Below are positions 56,933 to 64,000 of a stretch of 64,000 nucleotides of DNA, piece by piece (within the stretch, counting starts at the first letter, position 1; every line of letters begins with the position of its first letter). This DNA comes from JAHEFT01 sp963700705 (GTDB taxonomy: Bacteria; Pseudomonadota; Gammaproteobacteria; Xanthomonadales; SZUA-36). The stretch is taken from positions 124,001 through 188,000 of the forward strand of contig CAVOYQ010000006.1 of NCBI GenBank assembly GCA_963700705.1. Reading direction: 5' to 3'. Under the pieces are notes generated by a model that searched no databases, was not told the DNA's origin, and saw nothing but the letters and a program-made list of their open reading frames with translations. Both the position numbers and the translations under genes were made by a program.

Positions 56933-58080
56933 ATTGGAACCCGGGTCATTTTCCTGGTCACCAGTCGCATCAAAACGACAACCAGGAAATAGGCCCCCAT
57001 GGCGGCAAAAATCATGTTGCTGTAACTGCCCGGCGACACCAGCGTTGCGCCCAACGCCGGCCCCGTAAAATCGCCAAAGGCGGTTGCGAAACCGCCCGCA
57101 ACCACCACACTTCCACCCGGGTCGATCTGCGCTTCAATGGCCTGAAAGTAGGGCAAAGCGAAAGCCCAGCCAATCGCCATCAGGCACATCGACCCGAAGT
57201 AGGTGTAATAACCCGTGCCGTTGAGCAGGAACACCAACGCGGTGCATTGCACCAGCACGCTGATCAGCAGTGGTGGAAAGCGCCCAAATCGGGAACCCAG
57301 CAAGAATACCCCGAAAGCAGCCGGAATACCCAGCACGGTCACCGCCCCCAGCACCAGCCCGATCTCCCGACTCGACAACCCGAATGACAGGCCAATACGT
57401 TCCGAATACGCGAAGTTCGCCATGTTGGCTGCTTCGAACAGCCCAATGCCCAACAAGCACATCACCGACGTTCCGGCGACGATCACCCGCCATTCCAGCG
57501 GCGCCGCGGAACCCGCCCCGCTGCGTTCATGCATTGCAGGCAGGCGAGACACCAGCAACAAGGCCGCTACATCGAGCAGGGCGAAAAGTGCAAACAGGCC
57601 GGAAATGCCCGAACCGGGCAACAGCCACGGCAGGCCGTAAAGCCCCGCCGCACTGAAGAAAAACTGGAAAGACATGAATAGCCCATAAGCGCGATCCGGC
57701 TCACGCCAGCCGGCGAAGGCGCTCATCACGCTGGCGTAGGCCGCCGCGCCACCCGCACCAGCGATGAACCGCAGCGCGACCAGCGCCCAGAAGGGCATGT
57801 GAACGGCTGCGCTGCTTGCCCCATCGGCGAAGATCATCAGAACCAGCCCCACGGATGCCAGGCGGCGCAGGTCGAGGTGGTGGATGCGCAAGGAAACGTA
57901 AATTGCCGACACCGCGCTACCCAGGAAACCCGCGGAAGCGAGGTAGCCGGCTTCGGATTCGGTCAGGCTGAGGTAGTCGACAAAACTTCCGACCATAACC
58001 GGCAAAACCAACAGCGGCATCAGCGTCATTGAACCCAGAACAGCAAGCAGGGCAGTCCGTTGAAAGTTGTCCTTGATCAT
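56914..58080 (-). CDS. MFS transporter
   Basis: A 388-residue protein with about twelve transmembrane helices. From MIKDNFQRTALLAVLG: LVLPVMVGSFVDYLSLTE, YLASAGFLGSAVSAIYVSL, the loop GWREPDRAYG, VIVAGTSVMCLLGIGLF and ATLVSPGSYSNMIFAAMGAYFLVVVL. The frame opens to 58230, but the upstream part is not membrane-like and overlaps the promoter gap. Divergent from N-carbamoylputrescine amidase, so a polyamine or amine substrate is possible, but nothing in the sequence proves it. Confidence 0.82.
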   Translation of the reverse strand: MIKDNFQRTALLAVLGSMTLMPLLVLPVMVGSFVDYLSLTESEAGYLASAGFLGSAVSAIYVSLRIHHLDLRRLASVGLVLMIFADGASSAAVHMPFWALVALRFIAGAGGAAAYASVMSAFAGWREPDRAYGLFMSFQFFFSAAGLYGLPWLLPGSGISGLFALFALLDVAALLLVSRLPAMHERSGAGSAAPLEWRVIVAGTSVMCLLGIGLFEAANMANFAYSERIGLSFGLSSREIGLVLGAVTVLGIPAAFGVFLLGSRFGRFPPLLISVLVQCTALVFLLNGTGYYTYFGSMCLMAIGWAFALPYFQAIEAQIDPGGSVVVAGGFATAFGDFTGPALGATLVSPGSYSNMIFAAMGAYFLVVVLMRLVTRKMTRVPIKRAAS

Positions 58081-58222
58081 GCTTTGCTGTGCGCCACGCC
58101 GATGAAGATGGCCAGCATAACAAGCCGTCGGATGATTGACGAGAACCCGAGCGGACTTGCGTTTATCCACGCCGCTTCTGATAATCGCAGATTCACCGGC
58201 GCGAAAAGCGGAGATTGCGAAC
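58081..58222. promoter_or_regulatory. Divergent intergenic region, MFS / aguB
   Basis: A 142-bp gap between divergent genes containing both promoters. No clear operator palindrome or promoter match found; a candidate target for the MocR regulator at 60.2 kb by position only. Confidence 0.3.
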
Positions 58223-59092
58223 ATGACCAAATTGACTTTTGCGGCAACTCAAATGGCCTGTGACTGGGACCAGCCCGGCAACCTTGATCGCGCTGAGCAA
58301 CTCGTCCGCGAGGCAGCCGGCCAGGGCGCACAGGTCATCCTGCTGCAGGAACTGTTCGAAACCCCCTATTTCTGCAAAGATGAAGATGAGAAATACCTGG
58401 GCCTCGCCGCTCCGGCGGAGGCCAACCCGCTGCTGGAGCGGTTCCGGAAACTGGCTGCCGAGCTTGAAGTGGTGCTGCCGATCAGTTTTTTCGAGCGCGC
58501 CAACAACAATTTCTTCAACTCGCTGGCCATGATGGATGCGGATGGAAGTTGTCTTGGCGTTTACCGCAAATCGCACATTCCCGATAACCCGGGTTACAGC
58601 GAAAAGTTCTATTTTTCGCCGGGCGACACGGGCTTCCGGGTGTGGGATACCCGTTATGCCCGCCTGGGAGTGGGCATTTGCTGGGACCAGTGGTTCCCCG
58701 AGGCGGCCCGGGCGATGTGCCTGCTGGGTGCAGAAGCCCTGCTCTACCCCACCGCGATCGGATCGGAACCGAATTTCCCCGAACTGGACTCCCGCGATCA
58801 TTGGCAGCGCGTCATGCAGGGCCATGCGGGCGCCAACCTGGTGCCGCTGATCGCCTCCAACCGCATCGGCCGGGAAGACGGCGACAGCTGCGGATTGACT
58901 TTTTACGGTTCCTCGTTCATCGCGGACCACACCGGCGCCAAGGTGGTCGAGGCCAACCGGACGGAACAAGCCGTCATCACCGCCAGTTTCGACATGGAGG
59001 AAGTACGCCAGGCCCGGATTACCTGGGGGGTGTACCGCGACCGCCGGCCGGACCTCTATCAACCGCTGATGAGCCTGGCTCCGGGCAAGTAG
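58223..59092 (+). CDS. aguB: N-carbamoylputrescine amidase
   Basis: A 289-residue nitrilase-superfamily amidase releasing putrescine, CO2 and ammonia from N-carbamoylputrescine. The catalytic triad is visible as LLQELFETPYFC (Glu43), YRKSHIPD (Lys116) and GICWDQWFPE (Cys153). The block NRIGREDGDSCGLTFYGSSFI is typical of AguB. ATG 58223 matches family N-termini; the frame opens to 58136. The next gene is an agmatine deiminase 6 bp away, so the pair catalyses consecutive steps. Confidence 0.95.
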   Translation: MTKLTFAATQMACDWDQPGNLDRAEQLVREAAGQGAQVILLQELFETPYFCKDEDEKYLGLAAPAEANPLLERFRKLAAELEVVLPISFFERANNNFFNSLAMMDADGSCLGVYRKSHIPDNPGYSEKFYFSPGDTGFRVWDTRYARLGVGICWDQWFPEAARAMCLLGAEALLYPTAIGSEPNFPELDSRDHWQRVMQGHAGANLVPLIASNRIGREDGDSCGLTFYGSSFIADHTGAKVVEANRTEQAVITASFDMEEVRQARITWGVYRDRRPDLYQPLMSLAPGK

Positions 59093-59098
59093 CAGGCG

Positions 59099-60118
59099 AT
59101 GGAATTACGACACCAATCCGCGCTTGAAGCGGGATTCCACATGCCGGCGGAGTGGGAACCGCACCTTCGTTGCTGGATGGCGTGGCCCACGCGTGAAGCC
59201 ATTTGGGGGGAATACCTGCAGGTGGCCAGCGAAGATTATGCGAACATCGCCCGCGCGATTGCCCAATTTGAACCGGTCATGATGTTGACGCCTCCCGACT
59301 TCACCGCGATGGCTGCAGAGATGTGCGGGCCGGAGATTGAAATCGTGCCCTGGGACCTGGAAGATTCTTGGTTGCGGGACATTGGTCCCAATTTCCTGAA
59401 AAAGGGTTCCGAGACAGCCGCTTCGATTTTTCATTTCAATGCCTGGGGCAGGAAATATCCGAAATTCCGTAAAGACGCCGCGTTGGGGCACCGGCTGAGT
59501 GAGGCTATGGCTATCCGCACGTTTACTTCCCCCCTGGTCATGGAAGGCGGCGGCATCTGTACAGACGGTGAAGGCACGCTGCTGACCACCGAGCAATGCC
59601 TGCTCAATGAAAACCGCAACCCTGGCTTGGGCAAGGCCGAAGCCGAGCATGAACTTTGCCAGGCGCTGGGCGTGGAAAAAGTGATCTGGCTTCCTGGTGA
59701 CCCGTTGGATGGCGAAACCGACGGACACGTGGACGGCCTGGCCTGTTTCGTCCGCCCGGGTGAAGTGCTGGTGGCATGGGACCCGGAACCGGAAAGTGAA
59801 CGGCACGAACAGCTTGCAGGCAACGTTCGCGCCCTGCAAGAGGCGACTGACGCCCGGGGGCGCAAGCTGAAAATCCATTTCATCGAGGAAGCCGATTGGT
59901 GTATTGCCGTCGGTGACCGGTTCTGCACTTCTTACATCAATTTCTACATCGCCAACGGCGGTATCGTAATGCCCGCATACGGTATTCCTTCAGACGAAAC
60001 AGCCCGCGAAGTGGTGGAAAACTGTTTCCCGGACCGGAAAATCGTAACGGTAAACGTGATGGGCTTAGCCACTGGCGGCGGAGGCATCCACTGCATTACC
60101 CAACAGCAGCCCGCCTGA
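59099..60118 (+). CDS. aguA2: Agmatine deiminase 2 (peptidylarginine deiminase-like)
   Basis: A 339-residue paralogue of the deiminase at 50.1 kb. It shows FHMPAEWEPHLRCWMAWP, DSWLRDIGPNF, VMEGGGICTDG, TDGHVDGLACF and catalytic Cys332 in GGIHCITQQ. It differs from copy 1 in RDIG instead of RDHG and in the substrate-contact region, so a different guanidino substrate or regulation is possible. It lies 6 bp behind aguB. Catalytic residues are intact, so it is expected to be active. Confidence 0.9.
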   Translation: MELRHQSALEAGFHMPAEWEPHLRCWMAWPTREAIWGEYLQVASEDYANIARAIAQFEPVMMLTPPDFTAMAAEMCGPEIEIVPWDLEDSWLRDIGPNFLKKGSETAASIFHFNAWGRKYPKFRKDAALGHRLSEAMAIRTFTSPLVMEGGGICTDGEGTLLTTEQCLLNENRNPGLGKAEAEHELCQALGVEKVIWLPGDPLDGETDGHVDGLACFVRPGEVLVAWDPEPESERHEQLAGNVRALQEATDARGRKLKIHFIEEADWCIAVGDRFCTSYINFYIANGGIVMPAYGIPSDETAREVVENCFPDRKIVTVNVMGLATGGGGIHCITQQQPA

Positions 60119-60227
60119 GGAATCTCTGCGCACCCGCGACCGCACGTAAATTGTATTACCACGTATCCGCCTGGACGTGTGGAGCAGGATGCCCGGTTGA
60201 GTTTCGGTATGAGATAATGCTGCGCAG

Positions 60228-62055
60228 ATGACTGAATCCCTGTTATACCTTGATCCCAAAAGCCCGCTGAATCTGCAGACGCAGATTCGTCAGCAACTGG
60301 TCAATGCCATTCTCAAAGGCGCGTTCCCGAAAGGCAGCCGCCTGCCGTCTTCCCGAAGATTATCCGAACAACTTGGCGTGGCGCGTAATACGGTAGTTCT
60401 GGCCTACGAGCAGTTGATCGAGGAAGGCTATCTTGAAAGCCGCCAACGAAGTGGCATCTTTGTCAACGAACAAATACGCGAAAACCGGGTAGGGTTGCGT
60501 GAGGCCACGCCGACGGATTCAGAACAGGAAGCGCGCTGGCACAAGCACATTCGCACCGAGCTTGAAAACCGGCCGCAGTTCCAGTGGCCGGCTAACTGGC
60601 AGCAACATCCCTACCCGTTCATCGACGGCTATTTTGACGCCTCGCTCTACCCCACGGCGCAATGGCGTGAAGCCAGCCGCATGGCCCTGGGGACACGGTT
60701 GATCCATGAAGGCACGGTTACGGAGGGCGACGCCGACGATCCGGTACTGATTGAGGAAATCCGCTCCAAGATGCTCCCGCGCCGGGGAATTACCGCGGAT
60801 CCGGATGAAATCCTGATCACCATGGGCGAACAGAATGCGCTTTACCTTCTGACCCGCCTGTTGTCAGACAGCACGACCACAGTTGCCATGGAAGAACCGG
60901 GTAATCCGCGGATGCGGCAACTCCTGCTGCAATCCGGTGCAAGATTGATCCACCAAAAAGTAGACGAGCAGGGCATGGTCATCGATTCCCGACTGAACCG
61001 CGCCCATGTGGTGTATGTCACGCCCAGCCACCAGGTGCCGACTGCCGTTACCATGCCAACGGATCGCCGGTTGGCCCTGTTGAAAAAAGCCCGGAAACTG
61101 GACCAGATCGTCATCGAGGATGACTTTGTCCACGAAAGCAACTACCTGGGTCAGCCCCACCCGGCTTTGCGCGGGATGGACAGCGACAACCGGGTTGTTT
61201 ACGTATCCGCGCTGCCAAAAGTGCTGGCTCCCGGTCTGAGAATCGGGTTTATCGTGGCCGCTGCGCCCCTGATCCGTGCCGCCAGGAATCTACGGCAGCA
61301 GGTTATCGGGAGACCCTCCCTGATCAACCAGCGCACCGCGGCATATTTCCTGTCCCTGGGCCACTACGATTCGTTCATGGCCCGGCTGCAGCAGGAAATG
61401 CAGGTTCGCTGGCACGCCCTGCGGGACGCCCTGAACCACTACCGTCCGCAATCCATCATGACGATTCCCAACCAGGGCGGCACGGTGATTTCCGTCAGGG
61501 GACCGGAAGATATCGACGTCGACGTTTTGGTCAGCGAGGCTGCTAAAAGAGGCATCCTGATCGAGCCCGACACCTATTACTACGCACACCCCGAAGACTC
61601 CCGGAAGAGTTTTCGAATGGGCGTGACCAGTATCCCAACCGACCGTATCCGTGATGGTGTGGAACGCCTGCGCGAGTTGATGTGGGACCTCAGCAAGGTG
61701 GAGGGTGTCATGCTCGAGGATGGTGATCCCTATTTGCTGAAAGGAAAACAACTGGAAAAAACCCTCAGCGGGGCCACCATCATTTACCGCACGGTGTATT
61801 GCGATCCGTGCGTGCTCGAGCTGAACAAGGACGGCACCATGGACGGGCCGTGCCGGGTACGCCAACGAGGACCGCGACACCGGACGCTGGTGGTGCGACG
61901 AGGACCGCTGGTTTCGGAAATGGAACCGTTGGGCCTATGGCGAACAATCTTCCTACTTCGTCACGCTGGATGGTCAACACATCCGCTGGTACAACACCGA
62001 AAAACACCTCGTCGATGATGCGATCCTGCTTCGTAACGACGAACGACTGGCCTAA
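60228..62055 (+). CDS. MocR-type GntR/aminotransferase regulator with an extra C-terminal domain, one frameshift
   Basis: The N-terminal winged helix (LPSSRRLSEQLGVARNTV, residues about 35-75) is joined to a fold-type I aminotransferase domain (about 110-500) with VIEDDF and LPKVLAPGLRIG (PLP-lysine position Lys331). Both cofactor motifs are altered relative to GabR: Pro replaces Ser before the Lys, and Phe-Val replaces Tyr-Asp after the acidic pair. Beyond residue about 502 is an unusual tail of about 105 residues: GATIIYRTVYCDPCVLELNK, then, after a frame break near 61855, AGYANEDRDTGRWWCDEDRW and ending at TAA 62055. Position after aguB-aguA2 suggests it controls polyamine genes; effector unknown. 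Confidence 0.82.
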
Positions 62056-62160
62056 TCGCCGTTTCCGATCTGGTTCTATAAGCCCTGCGAACAGCGATTT
62101 AGTCTTGGCGTACCGAGTACCGCGCTAATTTTGCGCTGTGCGTGAATCCAGGAGAGACCC

Positions 62161-63015
62161 ATGGGGTATCTGGCCGTTGCCGCTCTGCAGTTGGCATTGA
62201 AGAATCAAGACAACCTGTCGCTGATTGAAAGTGAAATATCCCGCACGCGGCAACGTTACCCGTGGGTGCAGATGATCGTGCTGCCCGAACTGTGCACGTT
62301 CGGGTCCAGTCCGAAACATGCCGTTGAATTGCCGGGCGAGGTCGAGGAACGATTTTGCACGTCCGCACGGGAAAATTCCGTCTGGCTGATTCCCGGCTCG
62401 ATCTTTGAACGTGACGGTGACCGGGTTTACAACACCTGTCCGGTCATCAATCCACAGGGTGAAGTCGTCGCCAGGCACCGGAAACTGTTTCCTTTCGAGC
62501 CCTATGAGCAGGGAGTTTCCTGGGGAGACCAGTTTGTCGTCTTTGACGTGCCGGGTGCGGGCCGTGTGGGTTTGCTGATTTGCTACGACATGTGGTTTCC
62601 CGAAGCAGTGCGCACCCTGGCCTGGATGGGCGCCGAAGCCATCATCTGTCCGACCATGACCACCACCATTGATCGCGACGTTGAATTGTCGATTGCCCGC
62701 AGCAATGCGGCGACCAACCAGCTCTGGTTTCTGAATGTCAACACGGCCGGTGACCTGGGATTCGGCCGGTCGACCGTGGTCGGGCCGGATGGCACGGTGG
62801 TTTACACCGCCGGTTCCATGCGCGAAATCATCACCGTCGAACTGGATTTCAACCAGGTTCGGCGGGTGCGTGAGCGTGGCTTGTTTGGCCAGTGCCAGTC
62901 GCTCAAGAGCTTTCGCGACCGGGCGGTTGACTTTCCGCAGTACAAGGAAGGCGCGGGCGGTGGCGCGTTTGACAAGTTGGGAGCGCTACAAATCCCGAAA
63001 AAAACAACCGAATAG
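62161..63015 (+). CDS. Carbon-nitrogen hydrolase (nitrilase superfamily)
   Basis: A 284-residue amidase. The triad is MIVLPELCTFG (Glu43), ARHRKLFPFEPY (Lys108) and LLICYDMWFPEAV (Cys141). It is distinct from AguB, with a longer loop after the lysine and a tryptophan-rich substrate region. Family members hydrolyse aliphatic amides, nitriles or carbamoyl compounds; the substrate is unknown here. It lies 105 bp after the MocR gene and could be one of its targets. Confidence 0.88.
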   Translation: MGYLAVAALQLALKNQDNLSLIESEISRTRQRYPWVQMIVLPELCTFGSSPKHAVELPGEVEERFCTSARENSVWLIPGSIFERDGDRVYNTCPVINPQGEVVARHRKLFPFEPYEQGVSWGDQFVVFDVPGAGRVGLLICYDMWFPEAVRTLAWMGAEAIICPTMTTTIDRDVELSIARSNAATNQLWFLNVNTAGDLGFGRSTVVGPDGTVVYTAGSMREIITVELDFNQVRRVRERGLFGQCQSLKSFRDRAVDFPQYKEGAGGGAFDKLGALQIPKKTTE

Positions 63016-63189
63016 CCCGGACATGACATTCGACAGGTAACGTGCTGGACTCACACGCAATGTCAATCTGGCCCTACCGGATTGCGCATCTTCTCCATAA
63101 CGTTCAATGCTGGAACCATGCGGACGTTCCAGAACCCAGATTCGCCAATAGAGCGATAGAACAGTCACCATCCAAACCGGAGTGCATCA

Positions 63190-64000
63190 ATGAATTCCAA
63201 TAGACAGTTCAAGAGAAAAGACTTGACCAAGGCCATCACTGTGGCACTTCTGACCGCGGGTCAAGCTTCGCTGGTCATGGCCCAGGCTGATTCTGAAAGT
63301 GAGGACCCCGGCATGGCCATGGAGGAAATCTTCGTCACTGCTACCCGACGCGAGCAGACGATCCAGGAAATTCCATACAACATATCCGCCGTGAGCGGCG
63401 AAGAACTGGCCAGGGCGAACGTCTACGACTCGGTGGAAGCCCTGCGCTACATGCCGGGCATTTCGATGGCAGATCGCGGCTATCGCAACGCCGGCATGGC
63501 AGAAAGTATCATCATCCGCGGCATCAACGTCGACCGTGGCGTTAATGGCGACGTACCGGTGGCAGCACCGCCGACGGTTGCAACTTACGTGGACAACACG
63601 GCCTTGTACGGCAGCCTGATCCTTAAGGATCTGCAACGCATCGAAGTGCTGAAAGGGCCGCAGGGAACGCTTTACGGCTCGGGTTCACTGGCTGGTAATG
63701 TCCGCTACATCATGAACAAGCCGGATATGGAGGCGTTCAGTGGCCGCGCCAGCGTGGGCTTTGGAGTCACCCATGGATCGAGCGGCAACAATTTCAATCC
63801 GGATCTGTTGATGAACATCCCCCTTGGCGATACCTTCGCCGTGCGATTCAACATCGGTGCAAATCAATAACGATGGTGTGGTTGATTACCCCAATGCGTA
63901 CGTGATGGACAGCAACGGTGAACCGGTCGTGGACGGGGACATTGAAACCGCGTTACCGGTCTACAAGAGAGTTAAAGACGTTGATGACGTGGACATAAAA
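63190..64000 (+). CDS. TonB-dependent receptor, N-terminal part (runs off the window), one frameshift
   Basis: Outer-membrane active-transport receptor. The signal peptide MNSNRQFKRKDLTKAITVALL ends near VMAQ-AD. The TonB box region EEIFVTATRREQTIQEIP and the plug domain (RYMPGISMADRG, IIIRGINVDRG, LQRIEVLKGPQGTLYGSGS) are clear, followed by the first barrel strands. The frame breaks at about 63862; the next frame (NDGVVDYPNAYVMDSNGEP) is open to the window end. The CirA-like plug of this broad Proteobacteria group fits siderophore, vitamin or plant/algal-compound uptake; substrate unknown. The 174-bp gap before it shows no strong promoter. Confidence 0.86.

Noticed and set aside
62161..63015. 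Second N-carbamoylputrescine amidase
   Set aside because: It shares only the nitrilase triad with AguB; the AguB-type substrate block is absent.
1..64000. tRNA, rRNA, prophage, integrase or insertion-sequence genes
   Set aside because: None recognised on inspection of the intergenic gaps; no transposase or integrase motifs in the reading frames.

Overview
The window reads as a chromosome segment of a free-living, probably aerobic gammaproteobacterium. Supporting markers are a GcvR-type ACT protein, the divergent ilvC/ilvY pair, a two-subunit pntAB transhydrogenase, a fused chorismate mutase-prephenate dehydrogenase, OmpW, a PhoQ-like kinase, RND efflux and TonB receptors, together with dispersed 'GTAGGAGCG...' REP palindromes of the kind found in Pseudomonas- and Xanthomonas-like genomes. 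Coding density is high and GC content looks moderately high. I see no rRNA, tRNA, CRISPR array, phage or insertion sequence. No gene-free stretch exceeds 300 bp. About 18 otherwise intact genes carry one or more single-base frame disruptions, roughly 30 in all, and many lie in conserved housekeeping genes (pgi, pntA, pntB). They are best explained as sequencing or assembly indels, so broken genes are annotated across their full repaired span.

Layout. 1-3.5 kb: a PhoQ-like sensor kinase (cut by the window edge), nadA and a wax-ester synthase/DGAT. 3.5-10.5 kb: aromatic amino acid catabolism, with hppD and a tyrosine phenol-lyase on the minus strand, a Lrp/AsnC regulator, then a tryptophanase on the plus strand, followed by a glycerophosphodiesterase and an ABC1 kinase. 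10.5-16 kb: an MttB-like methyltransferase and a TetR-adaptor-ATPase-permease export operon. 16-25 kb: gcvR, sulfatase 1, ompW, a Lon-like protease coupled to a USP-like gene, a coniferyl-aldehyde-type dehydrogenase and tyrA. 25-30 kb: a minus-strand cluster of radical SAM protein, glycosyltransferase, methyltransferase, sulfotransferase and an outer-membrane protein, which looks like a tailoring pathway of unknown product. 30-36 kb: a fused formiminotransferase-cyclodeaminase, ilvC/ilvY, a SYLF protein and pgi. 36-47 kb: an RND pump with its adaptor, a second SYLF protein, an LtaS-like phosphoglycerol transferase, pntAB and ppk2.

47-64 kb: a GNAT-C39 peptidase protein faces an RLAN-type RimK ATP-grasp ligase (a peptide-ligation/modification pair), followed by a polyamine island: agmatine deiminase, deoxyhypusine-synthase-like protein and arginine decarboxylase speA. 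After a long sulfatase and an MFS transporter come N-carbamoylputrescine amidase, a second agmatine deiminase, a MocR/GntR regulator with an extra C-terminal domain, another nitrilase-family hydrolase, and the start of a TonB-dependent receptor. Together these encode arginine to agmatine to N-carbamoylputrescine to putrescine.

Non-coding structure is unusually rich: seven REP loci at gene ends, two large palindromes sharing the arm GGGGTCAGAGTAAAGG (one trailing a decamer tandem array), and a 166-bp imperfect palindrome placed on a stop codon. The most interesting candidates are the MocR protein with its added domain inside the polyamine island, the radical SAM/glycosyltransferase/sulfotransferase cluster, the RimK/GNAT-C39 pair, and the 166-bp hairpin element.
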